31,787 nt of DNA from Trachelipus rathkii (lineage: Eukaryota; Arthropoda; Malacostraca; Isopoda; Trachelipodidae). Within the stretch, counting starts at the first letter, position 1. The number at the start of each line of letters is the position of its first letter. The position numbers and the translations under genes are program-made. Below are positions 18,454-29,970 of the stretch, one piece after another. The stretch lies in contig JABUQX010061557.1 of the NCBI GenBank assembly GCA_015478945.1, forward strand, positions 1 through 31,787. Reading direction: 5' to 3'. Below the pieces are notes generated by a model. That model made no database searches. It was not told the origin of the DNA and was given only the letters and a program-made list of their open reading frames with translations.

Positions 18454-20655
18454 TGTAATGAATGTGTATTAGAAGAAGATATGTAAATGTAATTAGTTCA
18501 TAAGAAAGTAAAAATTTGTACAACCGAAAAAAATATTAATAATAAAATTCTTATAGAGAGAACTAAAGTAACTTACGATCTATTTAAGAAAGAAATCTGT
18601 AAAGATGCTAAGAATGCCCGTTCCCGGTGGCTGCCGTTCGTACCCTACGAACTTTCTTGAGCGGCTGCAAAAAAAATACTTTCTTCTACTGCCCTTCACT
18701 TAGCTCAGAATTCCGATGTCCAAAACAAACATGAAAGAAAAACAGGAATTAACAACTATTCTTATGGGTAGAATGGGAAAAAAATTATATTCGTTTGTGT
18801 GGAATGAGACTATCTTACCTTGAACTACCTCCAATTAACCCTTGATCAACACTTACAATCCTTTGACTTGTAAACAAAATATTTATTATTTGAAAAACAA
18901 GAACATCAAGGGGAATAAAACCCCAAAATTTAATATAAATTTAATATAAATAAATATTCAATTTATGTACAACAGTACAAAAAAAAGGGACACTTGAATC
19001 TTAATACAACAAACAAAAAAACACTATATATATATTTAAAAAAAACTTAAATATACCTATATATATTTATGAGAACCTATCAGTAATGAAAATCTAAGTT
19101 GTTATGTGTATGTATTGCAGACTTTGCCTTATTATTTATGACTCCGAGACACTATGACTCCAAGACATAAGCGATATAAATGCAGAAATCGTCGTTCGCG
19201 CGAGAAAAAAAAACGTAATTTTTATATGAATATCTAGTGCACTAGCGCAAACCACGTCGTTGGTTATAAATTCGAACCCGCACGTATACGGACTCCCGAC
19301 TCCTCACTCAGTACGACTCCCAGTCCAACATGTATAAGTTATTATTGTACAAACCATAAATATAGTATATACAATTTATTGAATCTCCAATTACCAATAA
19401 ATCACCAACTCTGGCTCCAATCCAAGCTCTCAATACATTTATTGTTGAGTGTATTTCACTAATCTGGTGTATACATCTGTATATAGTAATAAGATAGAGG
19501 AGAAACTTTTGTCATAAGTTACCACTGCTCTCATTCGAGTAAATTTATGTTAATTTATTTCAGTATGTTTAATATATCAAAAACAAAATTTATAAGGGAT
19601 CCTAAATGATAAAATATTTCAACTAAAATTGGTAAGAAATTTTCATTTAAGAATAAGGGACAACAGGGAGTTTAATTCTAAAAAAAATAACAAGATAACA
19701 ATTAAGGGGGTAATAGGGAAATTTACCATAACCATTAATCCTAAGCAAATTTATAATAATGTGTAAAAGGGGGATTTATATTAATAACTAACTGAGTATC
19801 AATGATAAGCAGTCAAATTGTTAATTTTTGTTACACAAGTGACCTTACATACAGGTCACAACTGCTAAATCACTCAACTTTCAGAATGATTTATAATCTG
19901 TGGTAAAATATCACTGACTCACTTCCAAAGTGAACTTTGTTTTTGTTTACAATTCTTTTCTTAATTATTCTTAAGATTATAGTTTATTTTTTTTTCACAA
20001 ATATGTTATAATATAACAAATAAAAAAAACTAGAACTGTTTTTAGGTTATAACCTTCATTGTATTTGGTGAAGTAAGTTTGTCTATTTGGAATGGAAGTC
20101 AATAACTCGTGAAGACTAAACAAGGGTCCTGCTCCAAACAACACCCTTCTCAGGAAAGAAAAAAAATTTTCTTCTCACAAACTTAATCAGTACTGGAAAT
20201 GGAGTCGAAACCCTGAACCTGGAGAAGTTAATGCAGGCATTACCTATGGCCCTTAACTAACCCAAAGATATTTATTTTATTGTATCTCAATTTTTAAACC
20301 TAATAAACAAAAATCGAAACCATCTTACCTCTGAAAAGAGGAACAAATGTTTTCTCTATACTGTTGAATTGTGCTGAGCACCAATTTGATCGGTTAGAGA
20401 AAGGGAAGTGCTCTGGTTGATAAAATACCTAGTTTGTGAAAAGATAATTATATAGGTATACTTACAACCCAAGTCGTTAAACAAATTCATACAATAAATC
20501 ACTTTAATTATTTATTGACATTTCCATGTATAGTTTATTCATTTCTTTACCTAAATTTGTAGATTATCCTCGTTATAAGTTTCAAAAAGTAAAATATACC
20601 TTCAATTGTGGGTTAGAGATGATGAGCTGTAACAAGAGAAAAAAGAAATCCTACA
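18454..20655 (-). repeat. 5' LTR of the Ty3/Gypsy-type element
   Basis: Partner of 6309-8505, starting TGTAA and ending CTACA in plus-strand reading (one mismatch to the other LTR's TTACA). It should contain the promoter. On the minus strand it carries donor-like sequences, the best being CAAG followed by GTAAGAT (intron base 18818). A T8GCAG acceptor-like sequence sits near 18670, so transcripts could be spliced within the LTR; this is inference. The palindrome CTAGTGCACTAG is at 19233-19244. Confidence 0.92.
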
Positions 20656-20673
20656 ATATATATATATATATAT
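20656..20673. repeat. (AT)n right flank with ATAT target duplication
   Basis: Short AT run directly after the LTR. The first four bases (20656-20659) equal 6305-6308, consistent with a 4-bp target duplication, though an AT repeat makes this weak proof. Confidence 0.6.
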
Positions 20674-20804
20674 AAGAGGTGGGCGTTCCGCAATTTAAGT
20701 CCGCAATTGCGGAATACCAAAATAAATTGCGTAATTGCGATTGCGATAATTTGAAAAATGTTGCGGAATTGCAGTGGCGAGTGTGTAAAAAAATTTCACC
20801 TCTT
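20674..20804. repeat. Small inverted-repeat element, possibly hAT-derived MITE
   Basis: AAGAGGTG at 20674-20681 faces CACCTCTT at 20797-20804. The interior repeats GCAATTGCGG-type motifs, including the 12-bp palindrome CCGCAATTGCGG at 20701-20712. AGAGGTGGGC resembles the ends of some hAT elements. No coding capacity is credible. Confidence 0.35.
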
Positions 20805-20877
20805 GAAAATTTCTTTCACAAAATTAAAACATCTTTTATATTTAAGACATATAATAAAACTCCAAAAAACCTCAAGA

Positions 20878-20909
20878 TTATATTATATTATAATATAATA
20901 TATATTATA

Positions 20910-20941
<32 letters not shown>

Positions 20942-20985
20942 TAATATATATTATATATATATTATTATATATATATATATATCAA
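20878..20985. repeat. (AT)n microsatellite
   Basis: Alternating AT with ATTAT interruptions. Confidence 0.9.
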
Positions 20986-21502
20986 AAAGCTTTCTACAAT
21001 GTAAATTTCTGCAGTCAGACTAATTCTCTAGTTTTACTTGCGACCAAGGATTGTTTATTGATCTTTCTGAGGAAGTCAAATATAAATCTTATTTCTTGAC
21101 CACGTGCCTATTGCCTCATAAAGATGCAATAGATTTCTTCTAATATAATCCCCAATTTTCATCCTAAAACATTGTAAGAGCACCATCGGTTTTTATGTTT
21201 ACCTTTAATACATATAACATTTACATTTCAAGTAACAATTGTTCAAAATACAAGAATTGTATGTGAAGTTGTGTATTTGAATTCCTTTCCATGCAAAAAA
21301 AAATGACTGATGATGCTACCCTTTCAACAGACACCAATGCAGTTTGATCTAGCTGACCTGTATTTTTTATCTTTATTAAATCCAATACCTTTACTTTCAA
21401 GTTCTATTTTTAATTCATTCCTAAAATACCACATGATAGATTATTTTTTTTTTATTAATTTATTTTAGTTAAAATATTTAACATGTGATTTAAAATTTTT
21501 AA

Positions 21503-21504
<2 letters not shown>
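20986..21504. other. No gene recognised
   Basis: AT-rich single-copy-looking sequence with no supported ORF or repeat match inside the window. Confidence 0.5.
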
Positions 21505-21573
<69 letters not shown>

Positions 21574-21599
21574 TTTCTTTCTTTCTTTCTTTCTTTCTT
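21505..21599. repeat. (TTA)n followed by (CTTT)n microsatellites
   Basis: Pure TTA to 21572, then pure CTTT to 21599, next to the 3' end of a retrotransposon fragment. The compound tract probably grew from its simple-repeat tail. Confidence 0.92.
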
Positions 21600-22167
21600 C
21601 ATCTTCCTTTTTATTCCCAAGACTGGGAGTAAGGTGCGTGACAAGCATAGGAAAAGAAAAGCAGTAGAAGAATATGACAAAAGTCGAAAAGAAAGCATAG
21701 CCTTACAGCCCCCTCTGTACCATTAATTAGTAAGAACTCGTCGCAGTCCAGAAAATCCAAAACTAGAGCTTCACAGGACCCGGCGGATCCTGCACTATGG
21801 TAAATCCGTGAACAGTGTAGGGTTCATCCCTGCAGGTGGGCGACAACCATAGCCCCTTACACACCCCGCATTTCGTCCTATGCATGCACCTTTCTTCTCG
21901 CCTCTGCCAAACTCATATTTCTCTCCTGCAAACATTCCTTTACTGACTCAATCCACTTTTTCTTCGGTCTCCCAGCCGGTCGGTTCCCAACACACTCACC
22001 ACTATACATCCGCTTAACCAACCGACTATCATTCTTCCTTTGAACATGACCAAACCATCTCAACATACTTTCATTTATTCTCTCGTTTACCCCTTTCTTC
22101 ACACCACACAACTCTCTAATACGTTCATTCCTCATTTTATCAATTCTCACACTTAGCACGCCCCTAA
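21600..22167 (-). mobile_element. Non-LTR retrotransposon 3' fragment, copy A
   Basis: The best-preserved copy of a family seen at least five times here. A 93-residue minus-strand frame (21878-22159) reads RIDKMRNERIRELCGV, SMLRWFGHVQRK and GRPKKKWIESVKECL, the conserved C-terminal tail of the RT of many invertebrate non-LTR elements. The 3' untranslated part is next (with CCCAGTCTTGGGAATAAA near 21612-21630), ending at the CTTT/TTA tract. It is 5'-truncated, with no catalytic RT motifs present. The clade is uncertain; the short tandem 3' tails suggest RTE-like. Confidence 0.7.
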
Positions 22168-22168
22168 G

Positions 22169-22169
22169 A

Positions 22170-22206
<37 letters not shown>

Positions 22207-22232
22207 TTATTATTAATAATATTATTATTATT
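22169..22232. repeat. (TTA)n microsatellite
   Basis: TTA repeat abutting the truncated 5' side of copy A. Confidence 0.9.
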
Positions 22233-22486
22233 GGAATGGGGTGGCAGGGGATGGTGTTGGAATGATTGGGAATGGAAGAGAATAGAGGGTGCCCTGCCTA
22301 TCATATGTGGATGATTTTTTTTACCTACACTCATTCTGTTTTGTTGTAATTTTAAAAACATTTCATCCATTATATCATACTATGTTAATTAAACGACAAT
22401 TTGAAGGATGTCTTATCTTTCTTTACATTTCATATGTTTTCAATTTTTTTCTTCTCCTTTGTTCTAATATATATACTGCTGTTCTA

Positions 22487-23180
22487 ATCATCATCATCAT
22501 CATCCTTTTTTTCCCCAAGACTGGGGGTAAGGTGCGTGACATGCATCGGAAAAGAAAAGTAGTAGAAGAATATGACAAGTCGAAAGAAGCCCAGACCTCC
22601 CGCCTCTCTATAGCCTATTTAGTGAGAACTGCGTGCCGCAGTCAGAAAATCCACCCTAGAATTTCACGGGACAGAGCGTGACGGACCCTCACTATGGCAT
22701 ATCGTCAAGTGTAGGGTTCATCCCTTGGCCTAGGTGGGCCACAACCATACCCCCTCACAAAACCCCGCCATTCATTCCTATTATGCACCTTTATTCTCGC
22801 CTCTCCAAACTCACATTTCTCTCTTCCAGACATTCCTTTGCTGACTGCATCGACTTTTTTCTTTGTCTGCCCAATCGGTCGATTCCAACACAACCCATCA
22901 CTATTACATCCCCTTAACCAACCGAATATCATTCATCCTTTCCACATGACCAAACCATCTCAACGTACTTTCATTTATTCTCTCTCATTTACCCCTTTCT
23001 TCACACCACATAACTCTCTAATACGTTCATTCCTCATTTTATCAATTCTTCTCACACCTAACACCCCTCTAAGATGTCCATCTGAACACATTGAACTTTT
23101 GATATATACCTCTTATTCCAGACCATAGTCTCACTACTATACATTAACACAGGTACCAACAAACTCTCATGTAATTTTTT
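22487..23180 (-). mobile_element. Non-LTR retrotransposon 3' fragment, copy B
   Basis: Same family and orientation as copy A, over a slightly longer stretch. It starts (3' end) with an (ATC)n run at 22487-22503, i.e. a GAT tail in element sense, then CCCCAAGACTGGGGGTAAGG. It continues through the degenerate RT tail with stops and indels to a stretch near 23120 corresponding to the ETMVWN segment. Confidence 0.7.
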
Positions 23181-23719
23181 TAAGGAGTGCAGAATTCAAA
23201 ATTTTATTGTTTAAATATGTTTTATTTTTTTTTAATTTTATGATCTTAAAAGGGAATAAAACATAATAAAACATAGGAATAAAAAAAACCATATGAATAA
23301 AGTCACAATATGGGCGTAACCAGAATTTCAACCAGGCCGAGGATCAAAACTTTAACTTTAAATAATTTAGTTACGTGTTTTATGTTATTCCATGCAATTC
23401 AATTTATATATATTTGGATTGATGAAAGAATTTAAGTTTTGGTTAGCAGGGGGAGGGTCTTGGACTGATGGAAAGTTTTAGAGAATGCAAATTTAGAGCT
23501 CTGAAAGTTAATGTAAATTAGAGCAGGGCGATGATGGTAGATGAGAAGAGTCCGAAGTGTGAAATCGTGTTGAATGGTAGACAAATATATAGGCTATAGA
23601 TATGTTGATTGAAAAAGAAGCTGAAGATCCCGAGTTTACTAGTTTACTGCTGGTGCAATTAAGTCTGGCGAGTGCATGAGGGGGGAGGGTTAAGTCTTGA
23701 GTGTGCTAGTGTTTTTGCA
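23181..23719. other. No gene recognised
   Basis: No supported ORF or window-internal repeat. Part may be decayed retrotransposon sequence upstream of copy F. Confidence 0.45.
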
Positions 23720-24210
23720 TGTGCGTATGTTGTTACCGGTGTTAATGTATAGTAGTGAAACTATGGTGTGGAATGAGATATAGATCCAAGATGCAGTTTG
23801 TTCAGGTGTAATAAAAATTGATAAAATTTGGAATGAAAATATTATGGGGTTGTGTGGTGTGGTAAAAAGGAGTAAATGAGAGTATATTAAGATTAAGGTA
23901 GTTTGATCATTTAGAAAGGACGGATGGTGATAGATTGGTTAATGTTGTATTGAGGAGCGTTTTGGAAAGCGACCAGTTGAGAGATCAAAGAAAAAGTAGA
24001 TTGAGTCATTAAAGAAATATCTGAAGGAAAAATTAGAGTTTCAATTGAGTAGAATGCTGCGTAATAAAAATGATGAATAGCATAGTTTTGTGAGGGGGCA
24101 TGGTTGTTGACTTTGCCCAGCTTGGGGTGAATCTCGACATTGACGAGATGATACAGTGGATGAAGCTCCAGGGTGGATTTTGGCTACAATGGTCTCTCAA
24201 TTAAGGGTAA
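23720..24210 (+). mobile_element. Non-LTR retrotransposon fragment, copy F (plus strand)
   Basis: Plus-strand translation with breaks gives LLPVLMYSSETMVWNE near 23727, then IMGLCGV near 23845, and a degraded version of the LRWFGH and GRPKKKWIES tail. It ends with the family's 3' sequence (GTGAGGGGGCATGGTTGTTG near 24090). It is much more diverged than copy A. Confidence 0.6.
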
Positions 24211-24215
24211 GAGGG

Positions 24216-25540
24216 GTGGCTTTCTTTGTCAATTCTAGACATGCTATAGAATACCTCGAGTTAAAATTAGCAGGTTTGAACGATGCTGATGACGGGTGAA
24301 TGATGCTTCTGTTGTCTTACGATTCTAGGCATCTGGAAGTCTACTCCAGTATTCTTACTGGTTTTACTTTTCATTTTCGTTGCAGCCCCCGAAGAACTAC
24401 AGTAGTCCCAGCATGTAATAATTCTTGGCTCACTATGTCCGCACTATCATAAAGAAAATGAACCGAGATTTTGTCGCGGTACATTGTAATTGAAATACCT
24501 TTTCTCGTTGCATTGTCAGTGTCTTCTAAAAAACTTTCAGGAACCTAGAAAATGTTAAAAAAAAAATTCTGGTATACAAATCAAATAGTTTACAAGGTTT
24601 CAGATTGTGAAGTAGTTAAAGAATAGCACTTTCTTAAACTTCTCTCGGAACATTTTTTTTTAGTCAAAACTTCTTTCCTTGCCAAAGTTGAACAACACAT
24701 TTATCTCAACAAAATTTTCATTAGAAAGATAACTGCAGTGGTGGTTGCTTTTGCGTCCAACTTAGCCAAGCACAAAAATAGAAATGAAAGGCATTGTCAA
24801 AAAATAGAAAAGCAATTTACAAAGTTAAATGAAACCAATAAAAGCAATGGCATCACACTGATCCCAGAGGATTGGGTTGCTAGGTTTCTCCGACAAGTTA
24901 TATATTATTCGCCCCTTTTTGAATTTTTACTAGCAGTCTTTTTGAAAAGGTAGAAGACGATTTTTTTATTTTATATTTTTTTAAAAATAAAGTACATTTA
25001 AAAAATTACTATCATTTAAATTACTTACTTTCAAAAATCCTTTTCATTACGAAATTTACTGATTTCTCCATTTTGTTGCACTAAATCTAAAGAAATATTA
25101 CCATTGCCTTTATTTAAAAAAATTAATCACTCAACCGCGTGATGGGGACGAACAATGGTATTAAAGATGGAGGAAAGATTATAAGCTATGAAAACGTTCC
25201 CTAGTAAACAAAATAAAATTGCACAATATTTTGTCTAGTAATTTCGTAAATATATAACAAACGAAGACAAAATGTGTGCAAAGGATGGGGGAACAAAATA
25301 GCAAAATGAAATAGTTTTAATTACAAGGCAGTATAGAGTTAAAAAAAATTACATATAAATAATAAAGGAAATGTGAATTTGCAGTTCCTTTTAAAATTCG
25401 TACATAAATTATATTACAACATATATCACTTCTCAAATTCAATATCAAAACAACACAACAAAATTTGACCATAATTCAAATAACAGCTATAAAAAAAAAA
25501 AAATACACTTTAAATTTATTACATTTACTATAATATAATA
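24216..25540. other. No gene recognised
   Basis: AT-rich sequence. The only longer plus-strand frame (24738-24953, 71 residues, K/N-rich then hydrophobic) resembles no family I know and lacks support as a gene. Confidence 0.45.
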
Positions 25541-25544
25541 TATA

Positions 25545-25600
25545 ATAGCTGTCCCTTGCTTCCCCATAAATGAGGATAAGGAACTTCAGCATGCATAAAA
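25545..25600. repeat. Truncated 3'-end fragment of the retrotransposon family, left member of an inverted pair
   Basis: The segment with TGCTTCCCCATAAATGAGG matches, in reverse complement, 26235-26283. Both resemble the CCCCAAGACTGGGGGTAAGG end sequence of the copies described here. Confidence 0.5.
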
Positions 25601-25607
25601 AAATTCG

Positions 25608-25646
<39 letters not shown>

Positions 25647-25670
25647 TATATATTATATTTATAATATTAT

Positions 25671-25713
<43 letters not shown>

Positions 25714-25735
25714 GGGTTATATAATATATATAATT
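25608..25735. repeat. (AT)n microsatellite
   Basis: Alternating AT with short interruptions, ending at the ATC-type tail of copy C. Confidence 0.9.
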
Positions 25736-26234
25736 ATCATCATCATCATCCATCCCCAGATTCGGGGTGAGGTGTGTAGCATACACCGGAAAAGTAATAG
25801 AAGGAAGTATGACAAGTTGAAAAGAAAGCCGCAATCTTGCCACCCCCTAAAGTCGAGAATTCGTCGCAAGTCAGAAAAAATCCACGTCGTCATGTAGGGT
25901 TCATGTCCTAATAGACAAGGCACAACACCGGACCACCATTCAATCCTATTATGCACCTTTCTTCTCGCTCTGCCAAACTCGATTCCTTTGGCAGGACTCA
26001 CTCCACTTTGTCTCAGTCTCGCCAGCCGGTCGAGGTTCCAGCAACACTCACTAATACACATCCTGCTTCACCAAGTGATATCATACATTTTTTCCATATG
26101 ACAAACAACCTCATGTACCTCGTTTATTTATCTCCTTACTCCTTTTCTTCACCACACTAACTCCCTATATGCGTTCCTTCCTCATTTTAATAATATCATC
26201 CTCACACCTGACATACATCAAATTTTCAGTGCAT
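25736..26234 (-). mobile_element. Non-LTR retrotransposon 3' fragment, copy C
   Basis: Starts with an ATC run (GAT tail in element sense) and CCCCAGATTCGGGGTGAGG, followed by degenerate RT-tail sequence parallel to copies A and B. Many indels break every frame. Confidence 0.65.
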
Positions 26235-26283
26235 ATGTAGGCACCTTACCTTCAGTTATGGGGAAGCAGGGGGCTATTATATA
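26235..26283. repeat. Truncated 3'-end fragment, right member of an inverted pair
   Basis: Reverse complement of 25545-25600 (shared core GCTTCCCCATAA.TGA). With that segment it brackets copy C. Confidence 0.5.
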
Positions 26284-26286
26284 TAT

Positions 26287-26326
<40 letters not shown>

Positions 26327-26420
26327 TATATATTATAATTATATATAACTATATATATAATATATATATATAATATTATATTTATATATATTTATATATA
26401 TTATATATATATATATATAA

Positions 26421-26460
<40 letters not shown>
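26284..26460. repeat. (AT)n microsatellite
   Basis: Alternating AT with ATTAT variants, lying between oppositely oriented copies C and D. Confidence 0.9.
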
Positions 26461-26464
<4 letters not shown>

Positions 26465-26832
26465 GGATTGAGTCAGTAAACGAATGTTTGAAGAGAGAAA
26501 TGTGAGTTTGGCAGAAGCGAGAATTAAGGTGCTTAATAGGAGTGAATGGCGGGGTTTTGTGAGGGGGTATGGTTGTGGACCACTTGGGCCAAGGGATGAA
26601 CCCTTACATTGACGATTTACCCATAGTGAGGGTCCGTCGCGTCTCGTGAAGCTCTAGGGGTGGATTTTCTGTGCTGTGACCGATTTTTATTATTTATGAT
26701 ACAGCAGGGGGTAGTAAGGCTGGGCTTTTCTTTTCGACTTTTGTCATATTTTTTCTACTGCTTTTATTTGGCCGATGCTGTACCTCACCCTTACTCCCAT
26801 TTCTTGGGGAAAAGGTAGATGAAGAAGAAGAA

Positions 26833-26835
<3 letters not shown>
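26461..26835 (+). mobile_element. Non-LTR retrotransposon 3' fragment, copy D (plus strand)
   Basis: Opens with KWIESVNECLK in plus-strand translation (26461 on), then the family 3' sequence (GTGAGGGGGTATGGTTGTGG) to CATTTCTTGGGGAAAAGG. It ends in a GAA-type tail (26818-26834), equivalent to the GAT tails of the other copies. Confidence 0.7.
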
Positions 26836-26924
<89 letters not shown>

Positions 26925-27000
26925 AATTTTTATATATATTATATATGTGATTCGTGTACCGATATATAACTTAAGTATTCTATATATATATATATATATA
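26836..27000. repeat. (AT)n microsatellite
   Basis: About 90 bases of pure AT, then a short interruption (near 26930-26980) and further AT. Confidence 0.9.
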
Positions 27001-27123
27001 AACTATAATAAAATTGTCTTTTTGTTTTTTGTCAACAGATTCAGGTTATTTGCCTTCTGGACAGAATTCCATCCGTTGGTGGGCAAATACGCCTCTGTCT
27101 CTTTCCTTTTGAAATTCAAATGA

Positions 27124-27316
27124 CTTTCACATGTTGTACATTCTTAATAATCTCGAGGAACCTATAGAGATTAAGAAAGATAAAGCAATATATTAATATT
27201 CTAGTGGTACCAATATTAACTTTCACATGATGGTACATTCTTAACAATCTCGAGAGCACTTAGAGATTGAGAAAGATAAAGCAGTATATTAATATTCTAG
27301 TGTTACCAATATTAGC
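27124..27316. repeat. Tandem duplication, two 96-bp units
   Basis: CTTTCACATG and the following ~95 bases (ending ACCAATATTA) occur at 27124 and 27220 with few differences. Confidence 0.85.
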
Positions 27317-28243
27317 CGAATTTTATAACAAATAAATAAAATGCTACTATTACTACTAATAATGATAATGTAAAAATCATTTTTATTATTAAATAAATAT
27401 ACTAAAAAATATACTTTAATGCTGGTATAGCTCAGGCTCTGAAGAAAGAAGTGATTTTTTAAATGAATTTATACAGATAAAAGTTTCAAGTTTATGCCTG
27501 CTTAGCTATAGCTAGTCTATGACATTTCCAAAAATAAAAAATCTCAAAGTAGATATTTTTTCACATTATCTGGAAGAGGGGTGAAAATTAAAATTAAAAA
27601 TTCTCTAATATTTTTTAGTGTTGGTCCAATTTTTATAAAAATTTCAGAGTAGACTGAATTTTCACGAGTTACACATCTTTTATTCAGTGCATCTTTCTAT
27701 ATTCCTAACAATTTGACTTCTGGAAACGTCATTGTTCTGGCTGTTTCAAATTGGGTATGGCCTGTCCAGATTTACAATGATTCGGTAGATAAATGCCTAA
27801 ATAAAAGTTGTGCAACTTTTCAAATTATATTTACTCTGATAATTTCATTTAAAAAAACTAAATATAAAAAAAAAAAAGAAAATTTTTAACTTTTGATAAA
27901 AAATTTATAAATTGTAAAAAAAAAGTTCTAAAAAGATTTTAATATTTTTGAATACTGTTTAAAGAAGGTGCAAACCTGATACATTTATTGAAGTTTTGTA
28001 GCTCCCCTAACTATCTACACAAAAAATTTCATAAAAATCATATAAATAGTAAAAAAAGAAAAGAAATTTGAGCAAATTTTTTATTTAGACACTATTAGTT
28101 TAAAAATTTTGATCTAAAAATAAAATTACAAAATAAAATACCTCCCCCAGTTAGATAGTATAGTTAGGTAGACTTTAATGCTTTGTTAGTGGGTTCACGG
28201 GTTTATTATTATTATTTTTAAAGAGAGAATAGGTCACATTCAC
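27317..28243. other. No gene recognised
   Basis: AT-rich DNA with poly-A and poly-T runs and no supported ORF or repeat. Confidence 0.5.
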
Positions 28244-28315
28244 CCACTTCAAACAGTCTAAAACCCTGGTCCTTTCGTTTGTTAGGCGAGTGCTCTATCA
28301 CTGAGCTACTGAAAC
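28244..28315 (-). pseudogene. tRNA-like pseudogene or tRNA-derived SINE head
   Basis: On the minus strand the sequence starts GTTTCAG and has a D-arm/A-box GTAGCTCAGTGATAGAGC. A CGCCTAACAAACG segment follows, which would be an anticodon loop with AAC (valine type) but an imperfect stem. The B-box position reads GGGTTTTAGACT instead of GGTTCGANTCC. T-arm pairing and the acceptor 3' strand are poor, so it is not a functional tRNA. Confidence 0.5.
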
Positions 28316-28554
28316 AAAAAAAAATAAAGTTGCTCTTTTTACTGCTTAATTGATAAAACAAAAATATTCTTAATCATAACATTGTTAAATACAGTTATAT
28401 ATACCTTTTTAAAATAATGGAATATTAATGTTTAAATTTATTAAATTACCAAAAGTTTAAGATTCCTAAAATGTGTTGCAAAATTAGATGCATTTCAGAT
28501 TAAAGTCAATTTCCTTCTTCATAAAGCAAACAACTCCCTAATAATTGTTTATCT

Positions 28555-29030
28555 AAACCCCTTATTCCATACCATAGTTTCACTATCCCACATTAAAACA
28601 GGCAACAACAAACCCTCATAAGAATTGCACCAGCCCTTTTCCTACCATCCACGACTTTCCTACTACACTCTGCACCATCTGCTCCCTTTAAAATGAACAA
28701 ATTAGTAAATATTTAAACTCAAATACTTGTTCCAAGTACTCATCATCCAACATGACTCCGCGGACCCTCCTCACTCACCACCATGTAACGTTACTCTTAT
28801 CTCCTTTTACGCGCCCTGCCAAACCCCTCTACTAATCCTCTCAAAATTTCTTCAGATTCGCCACACAAAAGCAAATCATCCGATAAAAATGAACAGTACA
28901 CCCTCCACTCTCTTCCATTCTCCATGTTTTTAAAACACTTTCTCCTACTTTCATAACCCCATCCATATACAAATTAAATAAAAAAAAGAGACCTAACACA
29001 TCCCTGCCTTACTCCAATTACTATTAAAAC
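28555..29030 (-). mobile_element. Non-LTR retrotransposon RT fragment, copy E
   Basis: Covers a region of the element upstream of most other copies. Minus-strand translation gives GVRQGCV near 29000 (an RT palm motif), a degenerate segment where the catalytic YADD is expected (near 28890), MLDDEYLEQV.EFKYL near 28720-28760, and LLPVLMWDSETMVWN near 28570. The last overlaps the start of copy F. The 5' side is cut by the GA tract. Stops and indels make it non-functional. Confidence 0.65.

Positions 29031-29970
<940 letters not shown>

Larger units (their letters stand above)
6309..20655 (-). mobile_element. Complete Ty3/Gypsy-type LTR retrotransposon with SGNH-hydrolase-like third ORF and OTU-like domain
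   Basis: Two direct ~2.2-kb LTRs bound a ~9.95-kb internal region coding on the minus strand. In transcription order it holds: 5' LTR (20655-18454), PBS, leader, gag, gag-pol gap with a hairpin minisatellite, pol (PR-RT-RNase H-OTU-like-integrase), a ~600-base gap, the SGNH-like ORF, PPT and 3' LTR (8505-6309). The order RNase H before integrase places it in Ty3/Gypsy (Metaviridae), not Ty1/copia. The outer sequences flanking both LTRs are AT repeat with a compatible ATAT duplication. The three main frames are open over long distances and the LTRs look nearly identical by eye, so the insertion is fairly recent. It may or may not be active; pol has a TAG just upstream of its open frame (15664-15666). 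At over 14 kb it is long for a Gypsy element. Confidence 0.93.

Noticed and set aside
20679..21023. 114-codon plus-strand frame
   Set aside because: It runs through the small inverted-repeat element and then an AT array giving Ile/Tyr repeats.
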